Part shown: piece by piece, positions 8,997 through 18,299 of the stretch
How the letters are laid out: every line of letters starts with the position of its first letter
Numbering within the stretch: the first letter of the stretch is position 1
Translations under genes and position numbers: made by a program
Notes under the pieces: generated by a model
The model's database searches: none
What the model was told of the DNA's origin: nothing
The model's input: only the letters and a program-made list of their open reading frames with translations
Source: Hyphomonadaceae bacterium
GTDB taxonomy: Bacteria; Pseudomonadota; Alphaproteobacteria; Caulobacterales; Aquidulcibacteraceae
Assembly (NCBI GenBank): GCA_021731815.1
Contig: JAKFWO010000036.1
Coordinates: 24,341 to 88,340 of the forward strand
DNA: 64,000 nucleotides
Direction of reading: 5' to 3'

Positions 8997-10553
8997 ATGA
9001 CCCACGCGATCAATGGCGCGCAGGCGCTCATCCAAACCCTCGCCGATTGCGGCGTTGAGGTGTGTTTTGCCAATCCCGGCACCAGCGAGATGCAATTGGT
9101 GACGGCGCTCGACCGGGAGCCACGCATCCGTTCGGTGCTGTGTTTGTTCGAGGGTGTCGCGACGGGGGCCGCGGATGGCTATGCGCGCATCGCAGGCAAG
9201 CCGGCATTGACGCTTTTGCATCTGGGGCCCGGCTATGGCAATGGGCTCGCCAATCTCCACAATGCGCGGCGGGCATTTTCGCCGGTCATCAATGTGGTGG
9301 GCGACCATGCCTGCGATCACCGGGCGCTCGATGCGCCGCTCAATTCCGACATCGCCGCGATTGTCGCGCCCAATTCCCGCTGGGTGGGAACGGTGGAGCG
9401 GACCGAAGAGATGGGCCCCATGGCGGCCCGCGCCTTTGCCGAGAGCTTTGGCCCGCCGGGTGGTTCGGCAACCCTGATCGTTCCGGCCGATTCGGCGTGG
9501 AATCCGGGCGGCGTTGCTGCTGCGCCACCCCTTCACCCCGGGCCCGGTGCGGTTCCGCCTGAGCGCGTCGCAGCTTTCGCAACAGCATTGCGGGCGGCGC
9601 AGAAGCCCGTGCTGCTGCTCAATCATTCGGCGCTGACGGCATCGGCGCTGGCATCGGCGGCGCGGCTCGAAGCCTTTGGCGTGCGCGTGCTGGCCGACAC
9701 ATTCGTCTCGCGCATGGCGCGCGGGGCCGGTCGCTACCAGCCCGGCCGCTTCCTCTATTTCGCCGAAGCCGCCATGGCCGATCTCGAGGGCACGGATTTC
9801 ATGGGGCTGGCGGGCACCTCGTCGCCCGTGGCGTTTTTCGCTTACCCGGGCAAGCCCTCGCGCCTCGTGCCGGAGGGCTGCCGGGTGGAGAGCCTTGCCG
9901 GGCCGGGCGAGGATGCTGGCCCGGCGCTTGCGGCATTGGCCGATCTGCTCGAAGCCCCGGCGCAAGGGCCGGTGGTGGCGAGCTTCGACTATGATCCGCC
10001 GGAGGGCGAACTGACGCCCGCGACGATCGGGGCTTCCCTCGCCCGCCATTTGCCGGCCAATGCCATCATTTCCGATGACGGCGTGACCGGCAGCCTCGGG
10101 GCGTGGCTCGCGACGGCGAGCGCGGCACAGCATGACTGGCTCAACCTCACGGGCGGCGCGATCGGCCAGGGCATGCCCGCGGCGATCGGGGCGAGCCTCG
10201 CGCGGCCGGGGGCGAAGGTCATCTGCCTGTCGGGCGACGGGGCGGGCATGTATACTGTACAAAGCCTGTGGACCATGGCGCGCGAGAATCTGCCGATCGT
10301 CACCATCATCTATGCCAATGATTCCTATCGTATCCTGCATATCGAACTCGCCCGCACCGGGGCGGGGGCACCGGGCAAGGCGGCCGAAGGGATGCTCTCG
10401 CTCGCCGGCCCGAGCCTCGATTGGGTCAAGCTCGCCGAGGGCCAGGGCGTGCGTGCCATGCGCGCGACCGATGCCGCCGGCTTCGATGCGATGCTCGCCA
10501 GCGCCATGCAGGCCGATGGGCCGGTGCTCATCGAGGCGCGGCTGGCCGGCTGA
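8997..10553 (+). CDS. ThDP-dependent acetolactate synthase large subunit-like enzyme
   Basis: A 518-residue member of the IlvB / benzoylformate decarboxylase group. FEGVATGAADGYAR near residue 50 contains the activating Glu of the pyrimidine domain. SGDGAGMYTVQSLWTMA near residue 420 with the later YAND is the GDG-N ThDP/Mg motif. FGVxVLADTF-like sequence in the middle is the central domain. It lacks a neighbouring small subunit, so a biosynthetic acetolactate role is not indicated; a decarboxylase or carboligase is equally possible. The start at 8997 is the first ATG after the hydrolase stop; a longer open frame runs upstream but overlaps that gene. Confidence 0.85.
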   Translation: MTHAINGAQALIQTLADCGVEVCFANPGTSEMQLVTALDREPRIRSVLCLFEGVATGAADGYARIAGKPALTLLHLGPGYGNGLANLHNARRAFSPVINVVGDHACDHRALDAPLNSDIAAIVAPNSRWVGTVERTEEMGPMAARAFAESFGPPGGSATLIVPADSAWNPGGVAAAPPLHPGPGAVPPERVAAFATALRAAQKPVLLLNHSALTASALASAARLEAFGVRVLADTFVSRMARGAGRYQPGRFLYFAEAAMADLEGTDFMGLAGTSSPVAFFAYPGKPSRLVPEGCRVESLAGPGEDAGPALAALADLLEAPAQGPVVASFDYDPPEGELTPATIGASLARHLPANAIISDDGVTGSLGAWLATASAAQHDWLNLTGGAIGQGMPAAIGASLARPGAKVICLSGDGAGMYTVQSLWTMARENLPIVTIIYANDSYRILHIELARTGAGAPGKAAEGMLSLAGPSLDWVKLAEGQGVRAMRATDAAGFDAMLASAMQADGPVLIEARLAG

Positions 10554-10701
10554 ACAACCTGTGGCTGCGGATATGCGGGTTGCGGGTTCGGCCATCTTGC
10601 CGCCACTGGCCGCCACTGGTCCTTGACGGAACGGGCCTCGCCCTATTGTCCGGCGCGGCCATCGCCCGCTTTCGGGTCACCGGCAGGGCAGGGGGACCGA
10701 T

Positions 10702-10737
10702 TGCGTACCGGGATTCCACTGCGTACCGGGATTCCAC
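10702..10737. repeat. 18-bp direct tandem duplication
   Basis: TGCGTACCGGGATTCCAC occurs twice without a gap (10702-10719 and 10720-10737) in the spacer before tRNA-Gln. Confidence 0.9.
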
Positions 10738-10881
10738 CGGGCACAATCGATGTGGGGGGCGGGTTTGGGAGTTTTCTGCGCAAGCCGGTGTTGGAATGCG
10801 CGTCTGGATATTGCGAAGCGGTGCGAAAGTGACTAATGCTCCCGCCTCCCGGCCCGGGAGCTCACGCTCCCGCCCGCGCAT

Positions 10882-10956
10882 TGGGGCGTCGCCAAGCGGT
10901 AAGGCAGCGGTTTTTGGTACCGCCATCCCCAGGTTCGAATCCTGGCGCCCCAGCCA
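10882..10956 (+). tRNA. tRNA-Gln (anticodon TTG), CCA encoded
   Basis: A full cloverleaf is visible. The acceptor stem is TGGGGCG with CGCCCCA. The anticodon stem is GCGGT/ACCGC around the loop containing TTG. The T arm is CCAGG-TTCGAAT-CCTGG, followed by discriminator G and an encoded CCA at 10954-10956. Confidence 0.97.
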
Positions 10957-11575
10957 AATCTCTGTTGTCGCGCAGCGATGAAACCTTCTTGCCTGGCCAG
11001 ACCTGATCCATGGATCAGGAGCCTTGGTGCGACACGCACGGGGCATGCGAACCGGGTCTGGAGCGCCGCTTTCTCGCCGGACGGGACAAGGTTCCTCACG
11101 ACGACCCGGAACCAGACTGCCTGCCTCCAGGCGCTGGATTTCAAGGGCCTCCGGAATATCGCCGCCCCCGGTCCTGAACCGCGCACATGCAAAAAAGCGG
11201 GGAGCGTTTCCGCTCCCCGTCCGAGTTGGTAATGGTGGGGTGTCTCAAAGGGAAGACACACACAAGATGCGCGGAACCCCTTAAGATTTCGTAAAACCGG
11301 TCGCGACGATTTCAATGGGCGCGACATCAAGTTTACCGCATTGGTAACCATGACAAGGATTGGCGCAAGTGTGCAGCAAGGAATTCCGGATCAAGCAATG
11401 AATTGAACATAAACCAAAGTTCTTGAAACGTTTCGCATAGTCTGAATCCCGTGTCGGTACAGGTTCCCAAAAGGGATGCTTCGATACGGCGAATACATTT
11501 CCCGGCCATCCTGGCGGCGTGTGACGGGGGGGCTTCGCCCGCGCAGTGAGACATTTTCCCGGGGTTGGCAGCCCG
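10957..11575. other. Intergenic region of 619 bp, no convincing protein gene
   Basis: Several short open frames cross this stretch on both strands, but none has a recognisable family or a good ribosome site. It contains the minus-strand hairpin terminator at 11197-11219. A short minus-strand transcript starting somewhere between 11230 and 11570 is the simplest explanation for that terminator. Confidence 0.5.
11191..11219 (-). terminator. Intrinsic terminator, minus strand
   Basis: A perfect 9-bp stem CGGGGAGCG/CGCTCCCCG with a 4-nt loop at 11198-11219. Read on the minus strand it is followed by C and a run of six T. The nearest protein gene upstream on that strand ends about 355 bp away (SemiSWEET, 11576), so the terminator may serve a separate short RNA. 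Confidence 0.8.
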
Positions 11576-11842
11576 TCAGGACTTGCGGAACCGGAATTTC
11601 AGCATCAGCACTGCGCCCGAAAGGCTCAGGGCGATCAGGTTCCAGAAAATAATGGCCGGTGACTGGCGTCCCACTCCATAGGCCGTCCAAAAGATGGCTC
11701 CGATAAAGACCATCCAATAGGTGGCGGCGGAGACAGCTTCCGCATCTTTGGCGCGCAGCAATTTGATGGCTTGCGGGGCGAATGCAAGGCTGCTCATCGC
11801 ACCAGCGATTACCGCCAGCCATTCCACCGCATCAAAAATCAT
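11576..11842 (-). CDS. SemiSWEET-family sugar transporter (PQ-loop)
   Basis: An 88-residue protein with three predicted membrane helices. SSLAFAPQAIKLLRAKDAEAVS contains the PQ motif of the SemiSWEET/MtN3 fold. The later stretch YWMVFIGAIFWTAYGV and the Asn in FWNLIALSL match the conserved Trp/Asn of the sugar path. SemiSWEETs work as homodimers, so a single short gene is normal. The open frame starts further out at a TTG (11866), but ATG 11842 with GGAG upstream is the better start. Confidence 0.85.
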   Translation of the reverse strand: MIFDAVEWLAVIAGAMSSLAFAPQAIKLLRAKDAEAVSAATYWMVFIGAIFWTAYGVGRQSPAIIFWNLIALSLSGAVLMLKFRFRKS

Positions 11843-11899
11843 GCCGGTCTCCGGAAATTCCGGCAATCAGATGCCGTCTGTTATTTACAAAATATGGCT

Positions 11900-12112
11900 T
11901 CATGATTCGAGATCTTCGGCCAGTATGGACATTTCGAAGTGAAATGACATGTCGCCATCTTCTTCATCCTTATAGACGATCCCGATAAACTCCTCTCCAA
12001 GATAGACCTCGACCGAGTCATCTTTCTTGTTTCTTTCCTTGAGACGCAGATTATCGACCGCAAATTTCCGGCGCAGATAGGTTTCGACTTTCGTCCATTG
12101 GCCTTTAACCAT
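11900..12112 (-). CDS. DUF3126 family protein
   Basis: A 70-residue acidic protein. YLRRKFAVDNLRLKERNKKDD, then SVEVYLGEEFIGIVYKDEEDG and SFHFEMSIL, matches the alphaproteobacterial DUF3126 family over its full length. Function is unknown. It stands alone with no close co-directional partner. No strong Shine-Dalgarno sequence is visible before the ATG. Confidence 0.85.
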   Translation of the reverse strand: MVKGQWTKVETYLRRKFAVDNLRLKERNKKDDSVEVYLGEEFIGIVYKDEEDGDMSFHFEMSILAEDLES

Positions 12113-12458
12113 GAGGTTTCGTGTCCTGATACATGAATGATTCTGACTGATTCGCTTCTCACTGACGGAAAGCGATCCCTGCCATCAGCACGGAAGGGAT
12201 CGTTCAGGCAGATTTTCGGGTGAGCGGAATCAACGGATCGACAAAAACTCTGCCGACATAATCAGAATCCCTGCTTGCGCCTATCGGTTTTTCCGTGACC
12301 TCGCGATCAATGGCATGGCGCGCGGGGGAATACAGGCCCAAATATCTCCGTATCGGGGATGCATGCATCCGGCAGCAATCAAACCGGTTCCCTTTCATTG
12401 AAAAAAATTCCAGTATGGAGCCCCGCACCGGTTTTCCGGGCGACCAACCGGGTGTCCT
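12113..12458. other. Intergenic region of 346 bp
   Basis: No recognisable gene. A minus-strand open frame could encode a 54-residue peptide (ATG near 12365 to the stop at 12204), but it has no family resemblance and no clear ribosome site. The region probably carries the promoters of the DUF3126 gene (minus) and the DUF423 gene (plus). Confidence 0.4.
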
Positions 12459-12947
12459 TTGGCAGATCACGTATCGGTATTTCGCCCCTCAGCCCGACCC
12501 TTCAGGATCACCCGCGGGGCGTGGGCGCTGTTTGCCGCGATTAACGGTTTCGTCTCCGTGGCAATGGGAGCGTTTGCGACGCATGCGATGCCCGATCCCG
12601 TCGCCAAGGGCTGGGTCCAGACCGCAGCGACCTATCAGTTCATGCATACGATGGCGATTTTCACTTCCCTTGCGCTTCAGGGCTGGAGCGGGAGAGCCGC
12701 ATGTTGGGCCCCTCGCGCCTTTGCGCCGGGGATCCTGCTGTTTTCGGGCTCGCTCTACGCCGCGGGACTGGGTGCGGAGCGCTCTGTGCTGGTTTTGACG
12801 CCGGTCGGGGGGGTGCTTCTCCTCGCGGGCTGGATGGCGCTGGCGATTTCGGCCTGGCAATTTATGAGATCGGAACAATCCAGAGAAGCGGAAGCACGCG
12901 AGGCCGCCGGCCCCGACACGGAATCGACAGGGAATCCACAGCCATGA
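12459..12947 (+). CDS. DUF423 family membrane protein
   Basis: About 162 residues with four hydrophobic helices. The conserved features of DUF423 (YgdD-like) are present: AINGFVSVAMGAFATHAM in the first helix, the QFMHTMAIF stretch, LFSGSLYAAGL and TPVGGVLLLAGWMAL. Family function is unknown. The start is a TTG at 12459, with GGGTG upstream; no ATG or GTG lies before the conserved first helix. The stop overlaps the ATG of the next gene (ATGA), so the two are translationally coupled. Confidence 0.85.
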   Translation: MADHVSVFRPSARPFRITRGAWALFAAINGFVSVAMGAFATHAMPDPVAKGWVQTAATYQFMHTMAIFTSLALQGWSGRAACWAPRAFAPGILLFSGSLYAAGLGAERSVLVLTPVGGVLLLAGWMALAISAWQFMRSEQSREAEAREAAGPDTESTGNPQP

Positions 12948-13969
12948 AGCAGGTTTCGACCGAAGGTGAGACGCCGAATTCCCTGCCCGGGATGCCTGAG
13001 GCCCGCTTTGTGCAGGCAAATGGCATTCGGCTTTGCGTCTATGAATCAGGCCCGCAGGACAGCGCTTTCCCGCCGCTCGTTTTGCTGCACGGCTTTCCCG
13101 AACTTGCCTTTTCCTGGCGTGCGCAGATTCGCGACCTTGCCGTAGCGGGTGCGCGGGTCATCGCCCCCGATCTGCGCGGTTATGGGCAGAGCGCGCGACC
13201 CGAGCGCCTCGAGGCCTATGACATGGCAGCGCTGACCGGCGATGTCGCGGGTCTGCTCGATGCGCTCGGCATCGAACGCGCCATCATTTGCGGCCATGAT
13301 TGGGGTGGCGTGATCGGTTGGCAATTCCCTTTGATGTTTCCCGAGCGCGTTGCGGGCGTGATCGGGCTCAACACGCCATCCCTGCCGCGCGCGCCGATCG
13401 ATCCGATCACGGCCTTCCGTGCGATTTACGGCGAAGACATGTATATCGTCTTCTTCCAGTCTCCGGAGATCCCCGAAGCCCTGTTCGAGGCCGATCCGGC
13501 CCGCACCATGCGCTTTTTCATGCGCCGCTCGCGGCTCAGCATCGAAGAGTTCAATGCCTTGCCGGCCGAACGACGCAATCTTGCCCTGCAAAAATCCTTT
13601 TCGGCCTTCGAATCCAGCGAGGACCCGACGGAAATCTTTGGCCGGGAATGTTTTTTGACCGCCGAAGAACTTGCAGTCTATGCAAGCAGTTTTGCGAATT
13701 CCGGTTTTCGGGGGCCGATCAATTTTTACCGCAATTTGACGCGCAACTGGCAGGCCTCCGCCGGCCTGCCGACCCGCATCACGGCACCCGCGCTCATGAT
13801 CATGGCCGACCGTGATGTGGTACTGCAACCGCGATTTGCCGATGGCATGGGAGCCCATATTCCCAATTTGACCAAAGTGCTGATCGGAGATTGCGGACAT
13901 TGGACGCAGCAGGAAAAGCCCGCCGAAACCAGCGCCGCGATTCTCGAATTTCTGCGCGCAAAATTTTGA
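12944..13969 (+). CDS. Alpha/beta hydrolase, epoxide hydrolase-like
   Basis: A soluble protein of 341 residues. VLLHGFPELAFSWR holds the HGxP oxyanion motif of epoxide hydrolases. CGHDWGGVIGWQ carries the Asp nucleophile (GHDWGG). The C-terminal GHWTQQEKP carries the catalytic His. A lid region between residues about 150 and 250 has Tyr residues (IYGEDMYIVFFQ) that could activate an epoxide. It starts inside the DUF423 stop codon. The Asp nucleophile also fits haloalkane dehalogenases, but HGFP favours an epoxide hydrolase. Confidence 0.85.
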   Translation: MKQVSTEGETPNSLPGMPEARFVQANGIRLCVYESGPQDSAFPPLVLLHGFPELAFSWRAQIRDLAVAGARVIAPDLRGYGQSARPERLEAYDMAALTGDVAGLLDALGIERAIICGHDWGGVIGWQFPLMFPERVAGVIGLNTPSLPRAPIDPITAFRAIYGEDMYIVFFQSPEIPEALFEADPARTMRFFMRRSRLSIEEFNALPAERRNLALQKSFSAFESSEDPTEIFGRECFLTAEELAVYASSFANSGFRGPINFYRNLTRNWQASAGLPTRITAPALMIMADRDVVLQPRFADGMGAHIPNLTKVLIGDCGHWTQQEKPAETSAAILEFLRAKF

Positions 13970-14071
13970 TCAGCTTGCGGATTTGTCAAATCCAGTCCCG
14001 TCCGGACCGGTGCGCAACCTGATGGTCTATATCTGACGCGCGATCTGGCGCGCGATCTGGCGCGCGGCTGA

Positions 14072-15112
14072 TTATTCCGCGATCTGGATTTCGACCTGGC
14101 GGTTCTTGCCGCTCCGGCTGGTTGTCGCATCGCCACTGGAACTTTCCAGCCCAGTGCGTCCGATAGCGAGAAAGCGCTCACGACGCTGCATGCGCAGGGC
14201 TCTCGCATCCATGCCATTCAATTGCTTGAGGTTCTGGGCGATCGCTGCCCCGACATTGGCGATGGCGGTCTTCGCATCGCGATGGGCCCCGCCCAAAGGT
14301 TCCGGCGCAATGGCATCGATCACCCGCATGGGCAGCAGGTCCTGGGCCGTGACCTTCATGGCTTCGGCGGCGTCGCGCGCGCGGGCGGGATCCCGCCACA
14401 AAATCGAGGCGCAGCCTTCTGGCGAGATTACTGAATAGATGGCGTGTTCCATCATCACGACCTTGTTGGCGGCCGCGAGCGCGATTGCGCCGCCCGATCC
14501 GCCCTCGCCGACGATTACAGAAACCAGCGGTGTGCCCAACGTCAGACAGCGTTCCGTTGACCGCGCAATCGCTTCGGCCTGGCCGCGCTCTTCGGCGGAA
14601 AGGCCCGGAAACGCGCCGGCGGTATCGACCAGCGTAATGACCGGCATGTTGAAGCGTTCGGCGAGATCCATCAGCCGGATCGCCTTGCGGTAACCCTCCG
14701 GCATGGCCATGCCGAAATTGTGGCGCAGTCGCTCCTGGGTATTGCGGCCCTTTTCATGGCCCATCAGCAGCACCGGGCGTCCGCGAAAGCGCCCCATCCC
14801 CCCCAGAATCGCCTGGTCATCGCCAAAATTGCGGTCGCCCGACAATTCCACCCAGTCAGTGAGCAGTCCCGCGGCGAAATCGCGGAAATGGGGGCGATCG
14901 GGATGGCGCGCCACCTGGGTTTTCTGCCAGGCGTCGAGCTTCGAATAAAGGCGGGCGAGCTCCTTGGCGGCCTTGTCCCGGAGAGCGCCGAGCTCGGCAT
15001 TGATCGAAGTCGCACCCGCATCGCGCGCAGCGGCGCTCAGTTCATCGATCTTGGTTTCGAGCGTCGCGACCGATTTCTCAAAATCCAGATAGGTGCGTTT
15101 GCCTTCCGCCAT
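14072..15112 (-). CDS. accA: Acetyl-CoA carboxylase carboxyltransferase subunit alpha
   Basis: This subunit transfers CO2 from biotin to acetyl-CoA in the first step of fatty acid synthesis, as an AccA2AccD2 heterotetramer in the cytoplasm. The N-terminal YLDFEKSVATLETKIDEL coiled region is diagnostic. The crotonase-like core has DTAGAFPGLSAEERGQAEAI, GEGGSGGAIAL and YSVISPEGCASILW, all conserved in AccA. The protein is 346 residues, about 25 longer than E. coli AccA, with a Ser/Thr/Arg-rich tail after the usual end. accD is not in view. The gene is convergent with the epoxide hydrolase. Confidence 0.96.
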   Translation of the reverse strand: MAEGKRTYLDFEKSVATLETKIDELSAAARDAGATSINAELGALRDKAAKELARLYSKLDAWQKTQVARHPDRPHFRDFAAGLLTDWVELSGDRNFGDDQAILGGMGRFRGRPVLLMGHEKGRNTQERLRHNFGMAMPEGYRKAIRLMDLAERFNMPVITLVDTAGAFPGLSAEERGQAEAIARSTERCLTLGTPLVSVIVGEGGSGGAIALAAANKVVMMEHAIYSVISPEGCASILWRDPARARDAAEAMKVTAQDLLPMRVIDAIAPEPLGGAHRDAKTAIANVGAAIAQNLKQLNGMDARALRMQRRERFLAIGRTGLESSSGDATTSRSGKNRQVEIQIAE

Positions 15113-15314
15113 TCGTGATCCCCACCGCCCGGGCGAATAAGTGCGCGACAGGCTGTTGCAAATAAGACACAGCGTGAATTTTTATTCTGTACCCAATGCA
15201 GCAGAGTGACAAGCACCTGGAACAGAGGAAATCATCTTTTTCCGGGAGGATTGCCGCCGGAGCCCGGCGGGCTTTTGCCGCTTGGGCAAGCGCTGGTCGA
15301 GGATTACCTCCGGA

Positions 15315-16232
15315 TCAATGGCTTTGGTTCCGCCACACGGCCTTGTAGGCGACGAATAACAGACCGGCCAGCAGGATGAGATAGATCATCACGACCACGC
15401 CCGTGCGCTTGCGCGATTCAACCTTGGGCTCTGACGCCCAGGCGAGGAAGGTTGCCACATCGCGCGCAATCTGTTCGGGAGTGGCCGGCGTTCCATCCCC
15501 GAATTCGACGATCTGGGATGCGATTTCGAGCTGCGGAGCCATGGCAATCAGCCCGCCTTCCGGCACGGAATTCTTTTCGCCGCTCCAGATCGAGGCCACA
15601 TCCCCCGGAAACCAGGGGTTGTAATATTTTCCGTCTGGAACATTCAGCCCCTCCGGATTTTCGCCATAACCGAGGAGCAGGCTATAGATATAATCTGCGC
15701 CGCCATGCCGGGCTTTTACGATCAAGGACAGATCCGGCGGCAGGGCACCGCCATTGGCACCGCGTGCGCGCTGTTCGTTCTCGAAGGGTGCCCGAAAGCG
15801 GTCGGCGGGGCGACCGGGGCGGTCGATCTCATCGCCATTCTCGTCGCGGTCGGTAATCGAGACCTCAGCGGCAATTGCCTTCACGATCGGGTTGTCATTG
15901 GGTGTGGCCGGGCAGATAGGTCGCACATGGGCCGTGCCATGGGCCTCGCCTTCTCCCTCGGTCTGCGGTGCGGGGAAACATTCAAACGGCCCGCCTTTTT
16001 CCCCCAGATGGCGGTAGCTGAGCAGATTGAGCGAATGGCAGGTCGCGCAGACCTGCTTATAGACCTGAAAACCGCGCTGGAGCGCCCCGCGGTCATAGGT
16101 TCCGAGCGGTCCCTCGAAGGAAAATCCCACATGTTTGGGATGGGCCTTGCTTTCGCTCGCCAGCGCGGAGGGCGCGAGACCGAAAGCCAACAGCCCGAAC
16201 AGGGACCCGAGCGCGACGATATTCGGTTTCAT
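15315..16232 (-). CDS. petC: Ubiquinol-cytochrome c reductase, cytochrome c1
   Basis: Haem-c subunit of the bc1 complex, passing electrons from the Rieske centre to cytochrome c. It has an N-terminal signal peptide (GSLFGLLAFGLAPSALA). CATCHSLNLLSYRHL is the haem-binding CxxCH. LIAMAPQL holds the axial Met ligand, and a single C-terminal anchor helix (VVVMIYLILLAGLLFVAYKA) follows. Residues about 85-165 contain an acidic insertion rich in Asp and Glu compared with mitochondrial c1, as in other Alphaproteobacteria. It is the last gene of the petA-petB-petC operon, 12 bp after petB. Confidence 0.96.
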   Translation of the reverse strand: MKPNIVALGSLFGLLAFGLAPSALASESKAHPKHVGFSFEGPLGTYDRGALQRGFQVYKQVCATCHSLNLLSYRHLGEKGGPFECFPAPQTEGEGEAHGTAHVRPICPATPNDNPIVKAIAAEVSITDRDENGDEIDRPGRPADRFRAPFENEQRARGANGGALPPDLSLIVKARHGGADYIYSLLLGYGENPEGLNVPDGKYYNPWFPGDVASIWSGEKNSVPEGGLIAMAPQLEIASQIVEFGDGTPATPEQIARDVATFLAWASEPKVESRKRTGVVVMIYLILLAGLLFVAYKAVWRNQSH

Positions 16233-16244
16233 CTTGGTCTCCGC

Positions 16245-17525
16245 CTATTCCGCCGCCGCATGAGCGGGACGTGCTGCGCCGGGCTTCAGTACCGCTTCCG
16301 AAATGGAGGCCGGGGCATTTCCCGGCCGTTCGACAATTCCCAGAATGGGCAGGATTGCGAGGAAGAACAGGAAATAATAGGCCGTTGCGATCTGGGCGAT
16401 GATCAGGAACAGGCCTTCGGCCGGCTGGGCACCGACATAGCCGAGCGTCAGACAGGCCACCACGAATAACAGGAAGAACTGGCGCGCCAGCGGCCGGTAG
16501 CGCATGGATTTGACGCGCGACGTGTCCAACCAGGGCAGCGCGAACAGGACCATGATCGAACCGAACATCGCGATCACGCCGCCCAATTTGTCGGGGATCG
16601 CCCGCAAAATGGCGTAAAAGGGCAGGAAATACCATTCGGGCACGATATGGGTCGGCGTCGAAAGCGCATTGGCCGGGATGTAATTATCCGGATGGCCAAG
16701 CGCATCTGGCATGAAAAACACGAAAGCCGCGAACAGGATCATGAACAAGGCAAGAGCAAAAGCGTCCTTCACCGTGTAAAAAGGATGGAAGGGTACCGTA
16801 TCGGCCTTTGATTTTACCTCGACCCCGGTCGGATTATTATTTCCGGGCACATGCAATGCCCAGATATGCATGCCGACCATGGCCGCAATCACGAAGGGCA
16901 TCAGATAATGCAGCGAGAAGAAGCGGTTGAGTGTGGCATTCGAAACGGCGAAGTCGCCCCAGATCCAGGTACGGAGCGCGTCGCCCACCACCGGAAAGGC
17001 CCCGATGAGATTGGTAATCACCGCCGCGCCGTGAAATGACATCTGCCCCCAGGGCAGCACATAGCCCATAAAGGCGGTGGCCATCATCAGCAGGAAAATC
17101 ACCACGCCGATCGCCCACAGGATCTCGCGCGGGGCCTTGTAGGACCCGTAATAGAGCCCGCGAAACATATGGATATAGACCGCGATGAAGAACATCGAGG
17201 CCCCGACAGTGTGCAGGCTCTGGATCAGCCAGCCATAGGATACGTCGCGCTGGATCCGCTGGACCGAGGCAAAGGCCTGGCTGATATTGCTGCCTTCGAT
17301 GAAGGGCTGGGCGCTCGCGACATAATGCATGGCCAGCACGATGCCGGTCACGATCTGCACGGCGAGGCAGAAGGTCAGGATCCCGCCAAACGTGTACCAG
17401 TAATTGAGGTTTTTCGGCGTCGGAAAATCGACGATGGAATCATAGCCGAGCCGGATGATCGGCAGTCTGGTGTCGAGCCATTTCTCGAATGCCGAACCGG
17501 GCTGGTAATTGGAGGGGCCGCTCAT
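16245..17525 (-). CDS. petB: Ubiquinol-cytochrome c reductase, cytochrome b
   Basis: The membrane core of the bc1 complex, with two b haems and the Qo and Qi quinone sites. It has 426 residues. [18 protein letters not shown] contains the Qo-site PEWY motif. [20 protein letters not shown] and the paired His residues in helices B and D ([27 protein letters not shown] and [21 protein letters not shown]) are the haem ligands. Eight or more hydrophobic helices are visible. It lies between the Rieske gene (15 bp upstream) and cytochrome c1 (12 bp downstream). Confidence 0.97.
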   Translation of the reverse strand: MSGPSNYQPGSAFEKWLDTRLPIIRLGYDSIVDFPTPKNLNYWYTFGGILTFCLAVQIVTGIVLAMHYVASAQPFIEGSNISQAFASVQRIQRDVSYGWLIQSLHTVGASMFFIAVYIHMFRGLYYGSYKAPREILWAIGVVIFLLMMATAFMGYVLPWGQMSFHGAAVITNLIGAFPVVGDALRTWIWGDFAVSNATLNRFFSLHYLMPFVIAAMVGMHIWALHVPGNNNPTGVEVKSKADTVPFHPFYTVKDAFALALFMILFAAFVFFMPDALGHPDNYIPANALSTPTHIVPEWYFLPFYAILRAIPDKLGGVIAMFGSIMVLFALPWLDTSRVKSMRYRPLARQFFLLFVVACLTLGYVGAQPAEGLFLIIAQIATAYYFLFFLAILPILGIVERPGNAPASISEAVLKPGAARPAHAAAE

Positions 17526-17540
17526 GGATGTCGCCTTCCC

Positions 17541-18164
17541 TTAGCCGATACGAACGACGCTGTCGGTCACGAAAGCCAGTTTCGGAACCTCGAGATTGGC
17601 CGGAGCCGGGCCGATGCGGATGCGCCCGGCAGTGTCATAATGCGATCCGTGGCAGGGGCAGAACCAGCCGCCGAAATCACCCTGCCCAAATACCGGCACA
17701 CAGCCCAGATGGGTGCAGGTGCCCACCAGCACGATGAATTCGGGCTTTGGTTTGCCATCGGGTCCGACCGGAACCCGGTTGGCATCGCTGGCATCGGCAC
17801 TGGCTGGCAGGCCCTGATTGCGGGAAAGCTTGTCCTTGAGCGCGGACAGCGCCGTCTGTTCGGATTTGGTGATCTCTTCGGGCGTGCGGCGGCGGGCAAA
17901 GACCGGCTTGCCCTGCCAGGTGAAACGAACCTCCTGGCCGAGTTCCAGCTTGGCGAGGTCGAATTCGATCGTCGCCAGCGCCCGGGCGTCACCCGCGGGA
18001 TTCATCTGGTCGATCAGCGGCCAGACCACGGCGGCCGCCCCGATCGCACCGGCCGCACCGGCGGCGATGAAAATGAAATCCCGGCGGCTGGCATCGTGTT
18101 CGTTCGTGCCGGCCCCATGCCCGAGGGGTGTCATCATCCCGGGTGCCGTGTTCGCTTCCGCCAA
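17541..18164 (-). CDS. petA: Ubiquinol-cytochrome c reductase, Rieske iron-sulfur subunit
   Basis: The 2Fe-2S subunit that oxidises ubiquinol at the Qo site. CTHLGC and CPCHGSHYD supply the two Cys and two His ligands and the disulfide pair. The N-terminus has a twin-arginine signal (ASRRDFIFIAAGAAGAIG) that also forms the membrane anchor. The open frame extends far upstream, but a TTG at 18164 is preceded by GGAGG at correct spacing and gives 207 residues, the usual size; the next ATG pair lies nine codons in. First gene of the bc1 operon. Confidence 0.94.
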   Translation of the reverse strand: MAEANTAPGMMTPLGHGAGTNEHDASRRDFIFIAAGAAGAIGAAAVVWPLIDQMNPAGDARALATIEFDLAKLELGQEVRFTWQGKPVFARRRTPEEITKSEQTALSALKDKLSRNQGLPASADASDANRVPVGPDGKPKPEFIVLVGTCTHLGCVPVFGQGDFGGWFCPCHGSHYDTAGRIRIGPAPANLEVPKLAFVTDSVVRIG

Positions 18165-18299
18165 TTTCGCCTCCACCGGTCTCGACCTGCAACCGATTTG
18201 GCTGCACCAATTATGGCCGCTACATATCCGGCAACATATACCGAACCCGAGCCGGAAATCCGAATCCGATTCGCCACCTGATTGTAGAGAGCGCTTAGC

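Noticed and set aside
8964..10616. 550-codon minus-strand open frame
   Set aside because: Lies wholly opposite the IlvB-like gene; composition is typical of antisense frames in high-GC DNA.
15251..15275. Hairpin CCGCCGG/CCGGCGG followed by GCTTTT as a plus-strand terminator
   Set aside because: No plus-strand gene ends nearby and the T-run is short; probably chance in GC-rich DNA.
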